A DNA stretch of 64,000 nt from CALESS01 sp964405455 (GTDB taxonomy: Bacteria > Chloroflexota > Anaerolineae > Anaerolineales > Anaerolineaceae), in NCBI GenBank assembly GCA_964405455.1, contig CAYOOA010000007.1:7897-71896 (forward strand). Reading direction: 5' to 3'. The position numbers and the translations under genes are program-made. Below the pieces are notes generated by a model. It had not been told where the DNA came from. It saw nothing but the letters and a program-made list of their open reading frames with translations, and ran no database searches. Shown here one piece after another: positions 51,973 through 60,843 of this stretch; within the stretch, counting starts at the first letter, position 1; each line of letters opens with the position of its first letter.

Positions 51973-52556
51973 GTGCCTGGGAACGTTATGCCATCTTTGC
52001 CGTCATTCTGGCCGGGATCAGTTCACTGCTGACCCTGGTTTTGAGAAATTGGCGTAGAAGCGTTTTGGCTTTTGCCTTCCAGTACCTGTCTGTATTTTGG
52101 TTGTGTCACCTGACTCTTTCAACGAGTATGGCCGGGATCAAGCTGCTCACCGGTTTGGTAGCCTCGATCACCCTGGCAAGTGTCCCAGTCAAAGAAGATG
52201 TCAAGCCTGCAACAATAAACGAACCCGGGTGGATTTTCAGGCTGATTGCTGGTTTGCTGATCTGGGTGGTTGTTGTTTCCCTGGAATCCAATTTTGCATA
52301 TATTCTCCCGGGAAATGCAGCCATGCGCCTGGGAGGGTTGCTGCTGGTGGTTATGGGCTTGTTTGAACTTGGGATTACCCGGGATTTGGGAAAGGTGATG
52401 CTCGGGGTGTTGACCACCCTGGCTGGATTTGAAATCCTGTATGCCATGTTGGAAACATCCACCCTGGTGACTGGCCTACTGGCGCTAATGAACCTGGGGC
52501 TGGCTTTTACCGGTGCGTTTCTCCTCTCCACGGGAGAAGAAACGGAGATGGAATGA
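51969..52556 (+). CDS. HyfE/NuoK-like membrane subunit
   Basis: The ATG at 51969 overlaps the previous stop (ATGA), giving 195 residues with about six helices. The segment GFEILYAMLETSTLVTGLL, with an in-membrane Glu, resembles NuoK and hydrogenase-4 subunit E. The upstream extension of the frame overlaps the first subunit and is not used. It is the middle gene of a tightly coupled trio. Confidence 0.65.
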   Translation: MSAWERYAIFAVILAGISSLLTLVLRNWRRSVLAFAFQYLSVFWLCHLTLSTSMAGIKLLTGLVASITLASVPVKEDVKPATINEPGWIFRLIAGLLIWVVVVSLESNFAYILPGNAAMRLGGLLLVVMGLFELGITRDLGKVMLGVLTTLAGFEILYAMLETSTLVTGLLALMNLGLAFTGAFLLSTGEETEME

Positions 52557-53929
52557 GCGCCCCGATTGTATTCATTTTCCTCCCGATCCTGTTTGCGGTT
52601 TTCCTGTTGTTCATTTCCAAAAAAGGTACCCTGACCAGTATCCTGGCTGCTGCTTCCTGTTTGATCCTGGCCCTCCTGGCGCATTTCCTTCCCATTGATC
52701 AATATTTTCTGCTTGGATCCACCCGGGTGCAAATTTCCGCGGCATTTTCCATTTTAGGGCGGCAGCTAATCCTGAATGATGGAAATCTACCGATCCTGGT
52801 TTTAATGTATTCAGTGGGTGCATTCTGGTTCCTGGGCATCCGCCCGGCCCGGGCTCCCCGCTTGATGGCTCCCCTGGGATTGATCATGTTGGCTTTATCC
52901 GCGGCTGCGCTGGCAGTGCGCCCATTCTTATACGCGGCGATTATCCTGGAAGCCATGGTGCTGATCAGCATTCCGCTTTTCCTGGCTCCCGGCCAACCTG
53001 CCGGGAGGGGCATCCTTCGCTACTTGATTTTCATGACCCTGGCTGTGCCGTTTATCCTGTTAGCCGGAACGCTTGCCGGCCGGGTGGAAGTGGATCCGAC
53101 CCAGGCAAGTTTGTTGAACCAGGTGGTGGTTATGCTGGCCATCGGCTTCTCCATCTGGTTGGCGGTGTTTCCGTTCAACACCTGGGTGCCCATGTTATTC
53201 GAGGAAACCCCACCATTCGTGGCTGGCTTCGTACTCAGCCTGCAATCCACCATTGCTTTCATGATGCTGCTCGGTTTTACGAATGAATTTGGCTGGTTGC
53301 GCAACCACCCGGATTTGCCAATGGCGTTACGTAGTGCAGGATTGGTGATGATTGCTTCAGCAGGAATCTGGGCTGTCTTTCAAAAGAGGTTACCCCGCTT
53401 GTTTGGCTACGCCATTATCGTGGATAATGGCATGGCCCTGCTGGCTTTCAATCCGCAGGATCCCCTGGCGATGCAGATTTTTGCGGCTGGCTTTTTACCA
53501 CGTCTGTTGGGCATTGCTTTGCTGAGCCTGGGTCTGGCAGTCCTGCGCCGCTCTGAAGTGGAGTTAAGCCTCGAAGGTGTCAAAGGCTTTCTGCGCAAGG
53601 ATCCATTCACCTCCCTGGCCATCCTGGGCGGATTTTTCTCCATGGCCGGGCTACCCCTGCTGGCTGAATTTCCGGTACGGCTGGTGGTGTTTGAAAAAAT
53701 TGCGCAAATATCTCTGGCAGCCACCCTTTGGATGGGAGTCGGCATCCTGGGAATCCTGGGAGCCTGCCTGCAGTTAACAGTTTCTTTCATCCGGGAAGAT
53801 GTTGTAATTTCCAGGGAAGTCGAAAGAGATTGGGTAATAATTGTCATGTTGATGCTGGGGATGGTGATGTTAATCGGAATGGGCTTATTCCCATCTCTGG
53901 CAACCGGCTTGACTGCCCCTCTGCTATAA
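52553..53929 (+). CDS. Complex-I/hydrogenase-4-like proton-channel subunit 2 (degenerate)
   Basis: The 458-residue protein has about 13 membrane helices and starts in an ATGA overlap. EAMVLISIPLFL may keep the helix-5 Glu, and the segment FPFNTWVPMLFEETPPFVAGF resembles the FPFHxWLPxAxxxAP block of NuoN/HyfF proteins, with Asn for His. The Lys usually before this block is replaced (GFSIWLAVFPF). No hydrogenase, ferredoxin or NADH module is adjacent. Confidence 0.7.
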   Translation: MSAPIVFIFLPILFAVFLLFISKKGTLTSILAAASCLILALLAHFLPIDQYFLLGSTRVQISAAFSILGRQLILNDGNLPILVLMYSVGAFWFLGIRPARAPRLMAPLGLIMLALSAAALAVRPFLYAAIILEAMVLISIPLFLAPGQPAGRGILRYLIFMTLAVPFILLAGTLAGRVEVDPTQASLLNQVVVMLAIGFSIWLAVFPFNTWVPMLFEETPPFVAGFVLSLQSTIAFMMLLGFTNEFGWLRNHPDLPMALRSAGLVMIASAGIWAVFQKRLPRLFGYAIIVDNGMALLAFNPQDPLAMQIFAAGFLPRLLGIALLSLGLAVLRRSEVELSLEGVKGFLRKDPFTSLAILGGFFSMAGLPLLAEFPVRLVVFEKIAQISLAATLWMGVGILGILGACLQLTVSFIREDVVISREVERDWVIIVMLMLGMVMLIGMGLFPSLATGLTAPLL

Positions 53930-53986
53930 TTGCGTTGGGGAAAACTGCCACAATAATAAGGTGTGAACCCTTGAGAGGAATGCATT

Positions 53987-55162
53987 ATGGAGCTTGAACA
54001 AATCATCAAGCGTTTGGACTGGCTGGACGACGAACGCCGTAAGGATAAAACAACCATTGACGCACTCCGCAGTCGTTTGGATATTTTGGAAGCGAAAGTA
54101 ACTCCTTTCGCCCAGCAGATCAATGAATTAAATGCTGAGCTAAGCCGCATCCAGGCCCAACTGGCGCGCTTTGACCAAATTGAAGCCAGTATCAGTCAAC
54201 TGCGGGTGGACCTGACCCGGATGATTGAGGGAATTGAAAAGGCACGGGCAGAGCACGACCGCGAAGTGGAGAAAGTACGGCGCAGCGACCAGGAAGCGTT
54301 GAACAAATCCCTGGCAGAATTGCGCAAAGGTCTGGAACCAATCCCGGACCTGCGCAAGGGCATCCAGGCGCGCGTGGAAGAGGATTTCCGCCTGGCCCGT
54401 TTGATTGAAGAAATGGAACATAAAATGCTGGAAACTCAGCGGGGGGATGAGGAGTACCGTCGCTCTTTGCGTCTGCTGGAAGACGGCTTCCGCCAGGATG
54501 CCAAACGAATTACAGATTTGAGTGGCGAACTAAGTGCCCTGCGGAAGCGGTTCGATGAGCAGCGCGGAAAAGTGGATCTTACGGCCGACAATCTGCGCAA
54601 ACTGGAAGTACGCATTAGCGAGATCCAGGCAGCAGAAGGCGAAAGACGCCAGGCGCAGGTGGCGTTCATCGAAAAGCAAAACCTGGTCCAGGTGGAGCGT
54701 GATCGAGCCTGGAAGGAAATGCAGATCCGTTTTGAAACCATCGGTCAGCAGGCTGCCAACCTGGACACCCAGTTGCAAGCTCTTGAAAACACCCAGCGCT
54801 CCGTCAAACGCTCCCAGGAAACCCTGGATGACATCACCCAGAGATTTGATCGCCGATTGAATGAAATCACTGAAATGCAACGCCTGGTTGAGGAACGTTT
54901 CCGGCAGGAGTGGGTGGCCTTCAAAGCCGATGACCAGAAACGCTGGACGAACTACAACCTGGGGCAGGAAGAGACCCAGCGAGAAAGCGGGCGGAATTTC
55001 GAGAAAATCATGGAACGCCTGCGCGTCCTGGAAGAATCAGCCCAGCAGGTGCGTGATTCCATTGCGCTGGCCACCGAGGAAACCCGCAAGCGCCTGCAAG
55101 CGCTGATGGCCCTTTCGGGTGAGTGGATAGAAGATCACGATAAGAGTCACTCCCAGGGATAA
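53987..55162 (+). CDS. Long coiled-coil protein, function unknown
   Basis: The 391-residue protein is almost entirely charged heptad-repeat helix (Glu/Arg/Gln/Leu-rich, no Cys, no membrane segment), so it should form a long rod. It looks like a cytoskeletal, SMC-arm-like or scaffold protein. It begins 57 nt after the membrane subunit and ends 17 nt before selB, so it may be co-transcribed with selB. I recognise no family beyond the coiled coil. Confidence 0.7.
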   Translation: MELEQIIKRLDWLDDERRKDKTTIDALRSRLDILEAKVTPFAQQINELNAELSRIQAQLARFDQIEASISQLRVDLTRMIEGIEKARAEHDREVEKVRRSDQEALNKSLAELRKGLEPIPDLRKGIQARVEEDFRLARLIEEMEHKMLETQRGDEEYRRSLRLLEDGFRQDAKRITDLSGELSALRKRFDEQRGKVDLTADNLRKLEVRISEIQAAEGERRQAQVAFIEKQNLVQVERDRAWKEMQIRFETIGQQAANLDTQLQALENTQRSVKRSQETLDDITQRFDRRLNEITEMQRLVEERFRQEWVAFKADDQKRWTNYNLGQEETQRESGRNFEKIMERLRVLEESAQQVRDSIALATEETRKRLQALMALSGEWIEDHDKSHSQG

Positions 55163-55179
55163 ATCAGGGAGAAAAATCC

Positions 55180-57084
55180 ATGCGGGTAATTGGCACAGCC
55201 GGGCATGTGGATCATGGAAAATCCACGCTGGTGGCAGCCCTGACAGGCATTCATCCGGATCGCCTGAAGGAAGAGCAGCAGCGCGAGATGACCATTGAGT
55301 TGGGCTTTGCATGGATGACCCTGCCGGACGGCGAAGAAATTGGCATTGTGGATGTGCCCGGCCACCGTGATTTTATTGAAAACATGCTGGCCGGGGTGGG
55401 GGGGATCGATGCAGCCTTGTTTGTAGTGGCGGCGGATGAAGGGGTGATGCCGCAAACCCGTGAGCACCTGGCCATCCTGGATATTTTGCAGGTGGAAAGC
55501 GGCGTTATTGCTCTGACCAAAGTCGACCTGGTGGATGACCCCGAGTGGCTGGAGATGATTGAAGGGGATATTCGCCAGGTGGTGCAGGGAACTTCCCTTG
55601 AAAATGCTACCATCGTGCGGGTTTCTGCCCGGACGGGGCAAGGTTTGGATGACCTCAAAAAGGCCATCCGGGCGGCATTGGATCAAAAGATGCCGCGCCC
55701 GGACCTGGGCCGGCCGCGCCTGCCGGTGGACCGGGTGTTCACCATCGCCGGTTTTGGCACCGTGGTGACCGGCACGCTGCAGGATGGCTCGCTGCATCTT
55801 GGGGATGAAGTCCAATTATTGCCCAACGGCCCACGCGGACGCATCCGTACACTTCAGACTCATAAGAAGAAGGAAGAGATTGCTGTGCCGGGTTCGCGCA
55901 CGGCCGTCAATCTTTCGGGGGTCAACGTGGAGCAGGTGCAGCGCGGTATGGTGCTGTCTTTCCCCGGAAAATATCAAACCACGCTGCGTTTGGACTGCCA
56001 TTTCCGGCTACTGCGGGATGCCAGTGCTCCCATTGAACACAATGCCGAAGTAAAATTTTTCATCGGGGCTGCCGAGGTGGTGGCGCGGGTGCGTCTACTG
56101 GGGACAGAACAATTGAACCCGGGGGAAGAGGGCTGGCTGCAATTGGAATTAATCAGCCCGGTCGTAGCTGTCCGCGGGGACCGCTATATCCTGCGGCGGC
56201 CCTCGCCCGGAGAGACCCTGGGCGGCGGCGTGGTGGTGGATGCCCAGCCCACCCGGCGGCACAAGCGGTTTGATCCGGCTGTGATTCAAAAACTGGAAGC
56301 ATACCGGGGCGGTTCCCCGGCCGATATCCTATTGCAAGCCTCCCTGACCAGCGGACCGACTGCCTTACGCGAGCTGGTCAACCGGGCGCGCCTGAATACC
56401 GAAGATGCCGCGACGGCCATCCAGGAACTGCTGGAGCGGGGGGAGTGGATGTTATTGGAAAAGGGAAACCCATCCCCGGGTGGAGATTTGCTGGTGATCC
56501 AACGCGGCTTGTTTGAAGCGGAAACCCGGCGAGTCCTGGCAGAACTGGGTGCCTACCACCGGGCGAATCCTCTTAAGCGCGGCATGGCACGTGAAGAATT
56601 GAAAAGCCGATTAAAATACACGCCGAGATTGTTTATCGCCATACTGCATGCCTGGGCGGAACAACAACTTCTCGTTGAAGATGGAACCCTGGTGCACCTC
56701 AAGGATCACAAACCGACTTTTTCCAGCGGGCAGATTGCGTCGCTCAAACAATTAATGGAACGATTTGCTGCGTCTCCCTTTTCGCCGCCGACGATCAAGG
56801 AATGCACAGAAGCAGTGGGGGAGGATGTCTACCAGGCCGTAGTGGAACGTGGTGACCTGGTGCCGGTTTCGGCGGAAGTTGTGTTTCGCCGGGCTGAATA
56901 TGAGGAAATGAAAACCGAGGTCATTCGGCAGATCGAAGCAAAGGGGACATTAACCGCGGCTGAATTTCGCGATCGTTTCAACACGAGCCGGCGCTACGCC
57001 CTGGCTTTCCTGGAGCACCTGGACGCCATTGGCGTCACCCTGCGGGATGGTGATGTGCGGAAATTGCGGCCGGGTAGAAAATAA
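55180..57084 (+). CDS. selB: Selenocysteine-specific elongation factor SelB
   Basis: The 634-residue GTPase delivers Sec-tRNA-Sec to UGA codons followed by a SECIS hairpin. G1 is GHVDHGKST (residues 8-16), G3 DVPGH and G4 TKVDL. Domain II and III barrels follow (VFTIAGFGTVVTGTL). The C-terminal third holds the winged-helix repeats (about 390-630, SLKQLMERF...EAVGEDVYQAVVE...FRDRFNTSRRYALAFLEHLD) that bind SECIS RNA. Length and domain order match SelB rather than EF-Tu or SelB-like EFs without RNA-binding tails. It implies that the organism makes selenoproteins. Confidence 0.94.
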   Translation: MRVIGTAGHVDHGKSTLVAALTGIHPDRLKEEQQREMTIELGFAWMTLPDGEEIGIVDVPGHRDFIENMLAGVGGIDAALFVVAADEGVMPQTREHLAILDILQVESGVIALTKVDLVDDPEWLEMIEGDIRQVVQGTSLENATIVRVSARTGQGLDDLKKAIRAALDQKMPRPDLGRPRLPVDRVFTIAGFGTVVTGTLQDGSLHLGDEVQLLPNGPRGRIRTLQTHKKKEEIAVPGSRTAVNLSGVNVEQVQRGMVLSFPGKYQTTLRLDCHFRLLRDASAPIEHNAEVKFFIGAAEVVARVRLLGTEQLNPGEEGWLQLELISPVVAVRGDRYILRRPSPGETLGGGVVVDAQPTRRHKRFDPAVIQKLEAYRGGSPADILLQASLTSGPTALRELVNRARLNTEDAATAIQELLERGEWMLLEKGNPSPGGDLLVIQRGLFEAETRRVLAELGAYHRANPLKRGMAREELKSRLKYTPRLFIAILHAWAEQQLLVEDGTLVHLKDHKPTFSSGQIASLKQLMERFAASPFSPPTIKECTEAVGEDVYQAVVERGDLVPVSAEVVFRRAEYEEMKTEVIRQIEAKGTLTAAEFRDRFNTSRRYALAFLEHLDAIGVTLRDGDVRKLRPGRK

Positions 57085-57121
57085 CCAGCTATTGACCGGG
57101 ATCACAGTTCGGATAATCTAC

Positions 57122-57150
57122 TAGACAAAATGACGGCTTTCGGGTAAAAT
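57122..57150 (+). promoter_or_regulatory. Promoter of rpsT
   Basis: TAGACA (57122-57127) and TAAAAT (57145-57150) are 17 nt apart. The start would lie about 40 nt before the TTG start codon of rpsT. Confidence 0.6.
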
Positions 57151-57197
57151 CCTCGTTCGCATGTAATCGTAACGGAAATAAGGTTTGGAGGAAGAAG

Positions 57198-57464
57198 TTG
57201 GCTAACATTAAATCTGCGATCAAGCGTAACAAGCAAAACGAAAAGCGGCGTGTCAATAACCGCGTTTCCCGCGGCCGCGCCCGCACTTTCGTTGTCAAGG
57301 CCGAGGAAGTCATCGCCACCGGCGATGTCCAGAAATCCGCTGAAGCCGTTCGTCTGGCTATCAGCGAACTCGACCGGGCAGCCCAGAAGGGTGTTTTGCA
57401 TCTGAATAACGCATCCCGTCGCAAGAGCCGCTTGATGAAGCGTCTTGCTGAACTGACCAAGTAA
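57198..57464 (+). CDS. rpsT: Ribosomal protein S20
   Basis: The 88-residue basic protein starts ANIKSAIKRNKQNEKRR and has ALHRNAASRRKSRLMKRL-type sequence near the end, the S20 signature. Translation begins at TTG, with GGAGGA five nt upstream. S20 binds 16S rRNA early in small-subunit assembly. In many bacteria rpsT uses a rare start codon for autogenous control, and the TTG here fits that. A terminator follows. Confidence 0.95.
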   Translation: MANIKSAIKRNKQNEKRRVNNRVSRGRARTFVVKAEEVIATGDVQKSAEAVRLAISELDRAAQKGVLHLNNASRRKSRLMKRLAELTK

Positions 57465-57504
57465 TTGCATTCGCCCGGAGGTCCGGGACCTTCTCGAATC
57501 ATGC

Positions 57505-57529
57505 AGCGGGAGAGATTTCTCCCGCTTTT
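57505..57529 (+). terminator. Intrinsic terminator of rpsT
   Basis: A 9-bp stem AGCGGGAGA with a GATT loop is followed by TTTT. It begins 40 nt after the stop. Confidence 0.85.
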
Positions 57530-57582
57530 GCATTCTTTACAGACGCAGGATGGGTGGTGATGAAAACCATGTCGGTTGTCAC

Positions 57583-57610
57583 TTGCCGGAAAATTTGGCT
57601 ATGTTATAAT
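57583..57610 (+). promoter_or_regulatory. Promoter of argS
   Basis: TTGCCG (57583-57588) and a perfect TATAAT (57605-57610) with 16 nt between. The leader to the ATG at 57655 would be about 40 nt. Confidence 0.6.
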
Positions 57611-57654
57611 CTTCTCGGTTAAAAATCGCAACCAGCGCCTGCAGGTAGGGAACC

Positions 57655-59421
57655 ATGTTTGAAATTGAACAGGCAGCACTTGAAGCAAAGATCCGGCAAT
57701 TCTGTGTTGAACAGAAGTTGCCGGTTTTACCGATTTCCTGGACGTGGATCCCCTTCGGCGGTGAGTGGGGCATTTCAACTTCTTTCTTTCAACTGGCTGC
57801 CGCGGAAGCCCGCAGTGGCAAAAAGGTGATCGTTCCGCAACGCGCGGCTGAACTGGCCGAGGAGGTGCGGGCCTACCTGGGTGTACCGAAAGGCTTTGAA
57901 CGGGTGGAGGCAGTCAAGGGATACCTGAACCTGTACTTTTCCTCCCGTGAATATGCCCGCCGGATCATTTCAACCGTGTTGGAAGAGGGTGAACGATTTG
58001 GTTCTGCCCCCCGCAGGGGTGAGCGGGTGATGGTGGAATTCTCCCAGCCGAACACACACAAGGCTTTTCACGTCGGTCATTTACGCAGTGCCATCCTGGG
58101 GGATGTGCTCTGCCGGATGTTGGATGCGGCCGGTTATGAAGTAATTCGGGCTAATTATCCGGGGGATATCGGCCTGCATGTGGTCAAGTGGCTGTGGAAT
58201 TACATGAAATTCCACAGCGGAGAGCAGCCGCCCGCCCACGGCCGCACCCGCTGGATGGGCGACCTTTACAGCGAAGCAACCAAACGCCTGGAGGAAAACC
58301 CTGAGCTGGAAAGTGAAGTCCGGGCGGTGTACACTCGTTGGGATCAACGCGATCCGGAAGTGGTGGCACTGTGGCAGGAAACGCGCCAGTGGTCGCTGGA
58401 CGGCTTTGATGAAATGTACGACCTGCTGGGCATCCGCTTTGACCGCTATTATTTCAATAGCATGGCTGAACAGCCCGGTAAGTTGATTGTCAATGAATTG
58501 ATCGAGAAGAAGATCGCCAAGGACGAACGCCCTGATGGGCCTGTTTTCGTCAACATCGATGAAGTCCTGGGTTTGAAGGATGAGAAATACCGCGTGCTGG
58601 TCGTCCTGCGCTCGGATGGCACCGCGCTTTATGCGACGGAAGACCTGGCCCTGGCGGGGATCAAGTTCACGGATTACCCCGACCTGGTACGCTGCCTGTA
58701 CGTGGTGGACGTGCGCCAGTCGCTGCACTTCCAGCAAGTCTTCAAGGTGCTGGATATTATCGGCCGCCCCTGGGCTGGCCGCCTGCAGCATGTTCCGTAT
58801 GAACTGGTCAGCCTGCCGGGGAACGTCGCCATGTCGTCCCGCGAGGGGACGGTGGTGCTGCTGGAGGACCTGATTGCCGAGGCCACCCGGCGCGCGCTGG
58901 AAATTGTTGAAACCAAGAATCCCGAGCTGTCCCCTGTAGTGAAGCAGGAAATCGCCCGGGCGGTAGCCATTGGCGGTATCAAGTACCCCATGCTTTCCCG
59001 TGACAGCACCAAGATTGTCACATTTGACTGGCAATCCGCGCTGGATATCAACGGGCAGGCTGCCCCGTATATCCAGTATGCCTACGTCCGCGCAGGCAGC
59101 ATCTTGCGGAAAGTGAACGGCCAGGTGCCAGACCCGGCCGGGATGGAATTTGACTTGAGTAAGCCGGAAATCACCCTGGTGGATCTGATTTCCCGCATTC
59201 CAGGTGAGGTGCAGAGGGCGGCCGCAGAATACCGGCCCATCCTGATCGCCAACCTGGCGTATGATCTCGCGCAGGCCTTCAACGATTTCTACAACCAGTG
59301 CCCGGTGCTTCAGGCTGAAGAACCGGTGCGCACGTTCCGCCTGCGCCTAGTTGCTGCAACCCGTCAGGCTATCGCCAATAGCCTGGCTTTGCTGGGCATC
59401 ACAGCCCCACAAGCGATGTGA
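57655..59421 (+). CDS. argS: Arginyl-tRNA synthetase
   Basis: The 588-residue class I enzyme charges tRNA-Arg. The HIGH-type motif is FSQPNTHKAFHVGHLRSAI (HVGH), and an N-terminal Add-1-like domain and a C-terminal DALR anticodon-binding domain (EVQRAAAEYRPILIANLAYDL) are visible. The KMSKS-like site reads NVAMSSREGTVVL (MSSREG), as in ArgRS enzymes that lack the canonical Lys. Length is normal. Confidence 0.94.
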   Translation: MFEIEQAALEAKIRQFCVEQKLPVLPISWTWIPFGGEWGISTSFFQLAAAEARSGKKVIVPQRAAELAEEVRAYLGVPKGFERVEAVKGYLNLYFSSREYARRIISTVLEEGERFGSAPRRGERVMVEFSQPNTHKAFHVGHLRSAILGDVLCRMLDAAGYEVIRANYPGDIGLHVVKWLWNYMKFHSGEQPPAHGRTRWMGDLYSEATKRLEENPELESEVRAVYTRWDQRDPEVVALWQETRQWSLDGFDEMYDLLGIRFDRYYFNSMAEQPGKLIVNELIEKKIAKDERPDGPVFVNIDEVLGLKDEKYRVLVVLRSDGTALYATEDLALAGIKFTDYPDLVRCLYVVDVRQSLHFQQVFKVLDIIGRPWAGRLQHVPYELVSLPGNVAMSSREGTVVLLEDLIAEATRRALEIVETKNPELSPVVKQEIARAVAIGGIKYPMLSRDSTKIVTFDWQSALDINGQAAPYIQYAYVRAGSILRKVNGQVPDPAGMEFDLSKPEITLVDLISRIPGEVQRAAAEYRPILIANLAYDLAQAFNDFYNQCPVLQAEEPVRTFRLRLVAATRQAIANSLALLGITAPQAM

Positions 59422-59451
59422 AAAATCATCTTTCACACAAGGAGTGTCTGT

Positions 59452-60768
59452 ATGGCCATTCGAACCCTTATCATGGGCGCTGCGGGGCGCGACTTCCACA
59501 ACTTCAACGTGTACTTCCGGGACAACCCGGAGTACAAAGTCGTCGCCTTCACCGCCACACAAATCCCCAATATTGAGGGACGCAAGTACCCGGCTGCCCT
59601 GGCTGGCTCGCTCTACCCGGAAGGAATCCCGATCTATTCCGAAACCGAGCTGCCCCGCCTGATCAAAGAATTGGATGTGCAGCAGGTGATTTTTGCGTAT
59701 TCGGATGTCTCGCACGAAACCGTGATGCATAAGGCTTCGCTTGTGATGGCGCTGGGGGCGGATTTCCGCCTCATGGGCCAGAAATCGACCCAGGTCAAAT
59801 CCATCAAGCCGGTGGTTTCGATCTGCGCTGTCCGCACCGGTTCTGGCAAGAGCCAGACCACCCGCCGCGTTTCGCTGATCCTGCGCGAGATGGGCTTCCG
59901 CGTGGCGGCCATCCGCCACCCCATGCCCTATGGCGATCTCGTCAAGCAGAAAGTCCAGCGTTTTGCGACTTATGCCGACCTCGACAAACACGAGTGCACC
60001 ATTGAGGAACGCGAGGAATACGAACCCCACATCGATAACGGCGTCATTGTCTATGCCGGTGTGGATTACGAGGCCATTTTACGCCAGGCCGAGCAGGAAG
60101 TGGATATCGTCTTGTGGGATGGCGGCAATAATGACTTCCCCTTCTACGTGCCGGATCTGGCAATCGTGGTTGCTGATCCGCACCGCCCCGGTCACGAATA
60201 CACCTACCATCCCGGTGAGACCAACGTGCGGGCTGCGGATGTGTTTGTGATCAACAAGGTGGATACGGCTAATCCGGAGAACGTGATTGCCGTCCGCAAC
60301 CGCCTGAATGAACTCAACCCGACCGCCACCGTCATCGAAGCAGCCTCCCCGCTGTTCGTCGATCATCCCGAAGCCATCCGCGGCAAGCGTGTGCTCGTCA
60401 TCGAAGACGGCCCGACCCTGACCCACGGCGGAATGGCCTATGGAGCCGGCTGGGTGGCTGCACGCCGCTTCGGCGCCGCTGAAATCGTGGATCCCCGCCC
60501 GTTCGCGGTTGGCTCGATCATGGCGACCTATCAGAAGTATCCCTCCACCGGCACCATTTTGCCGGCCATGGGCTACGGTGATGAAATGACCCGCGACCTG
60601 GAAACGACCATCAATAATTCTGATGTCGACCTGGTCATCTCGGCCACCCCGATTGACCTGAACCGTATCATCAAGGTCAATAAACCCATGGAGCGGGTAC
60701 GTTATGAACTGCAGGAAATCGGCCAGCCCACGCTGGAAGATATCCTCAAAGCGAAGTTCGGCAAGTAA
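59452..60768 (+). CDS. Cyclic 2,3-diphosphoglycerate-synthetase-like P-loop enzyme
   Basis: The 438-residue protein has a Rossmann-like N-terminal third (IMGAAGRDFHNFNVYF). A P-loop follows (RTGSGKSQTTR, near residue 130), then DGGNNDFPFYVPDL, INKVDTA (GTPase-like NKxD) and an ISATPIDLNR tail. It matches the family named after archaeal cyclic-2,3-diphosphoglycerate synthetase. Bacterial members lie next to carbamate kinase and YgeW-like genes in many anaerobes, as I recall, and their reaction is not settled. Here it stands 9 kb from the purine island, 30 nt after argS. Confidence 0.82.
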   Translation: MAIRTLIMGAAGRDFHNFNVYFRDNPEYKVVAFTATQIPNIEGRKYPAALAGSLYPEGIPIYSETELPRLIKELDVQQVIFAYSDVSHETVMHKASLVMALGADFRLMGQKSTQVKSIKPVVSICAVRTGSGKSQTTRRVSLILREMGFRVAAIRHPMPYGDLVKQKVQRFATYADLDKHECTIEEREEYEPHIDNGVIVYAGVDYEAILRQAEQEVDIVLWDGGNNDFPFYVPDLAIVVADPHRPGHEYTYHPGETNVRAADVFVINKVDTANPENVIAVRNRLNELNPTATVIEAASPLFVDHPEAIRGKRVLVIEDGPTLTHGGMAYGAGWVAARRFGAAEIVDPRPFAVGSIMATYQKYPSTGTILPAMGYGDEMTRDLETTINNSDVDLVISATPIDLNRIIKVNKPMERVRYELQEIGQPTLEDILKAKFGK

Positions 60769-60778
60769 TTTGAACGGC

Positions 60779-60825
60779 TGACAGGTAGCGAGGTTTTGGG
60801 CGGTTCCCAAAACCTCGCACTGTCA
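60779..60825 (+). promoter_or_regulatory. Long intercistronic hairpin just upstream of obg
   Basis: GCGAGGTTTTGGG (60788-60800) pairs perfectly with 60806-60818 around a 5-nt loop, and TGACAG/CTGTCA (60779-60784 / 60820-60825) extend it. No T-run follows. It ends 9 nt before the ribosome-binding site of obg and may control its translation or mRNA stability. Confidence 0.55.
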
Positions 60826-60843
60826 ACGCAGGAAGAGGACGCA

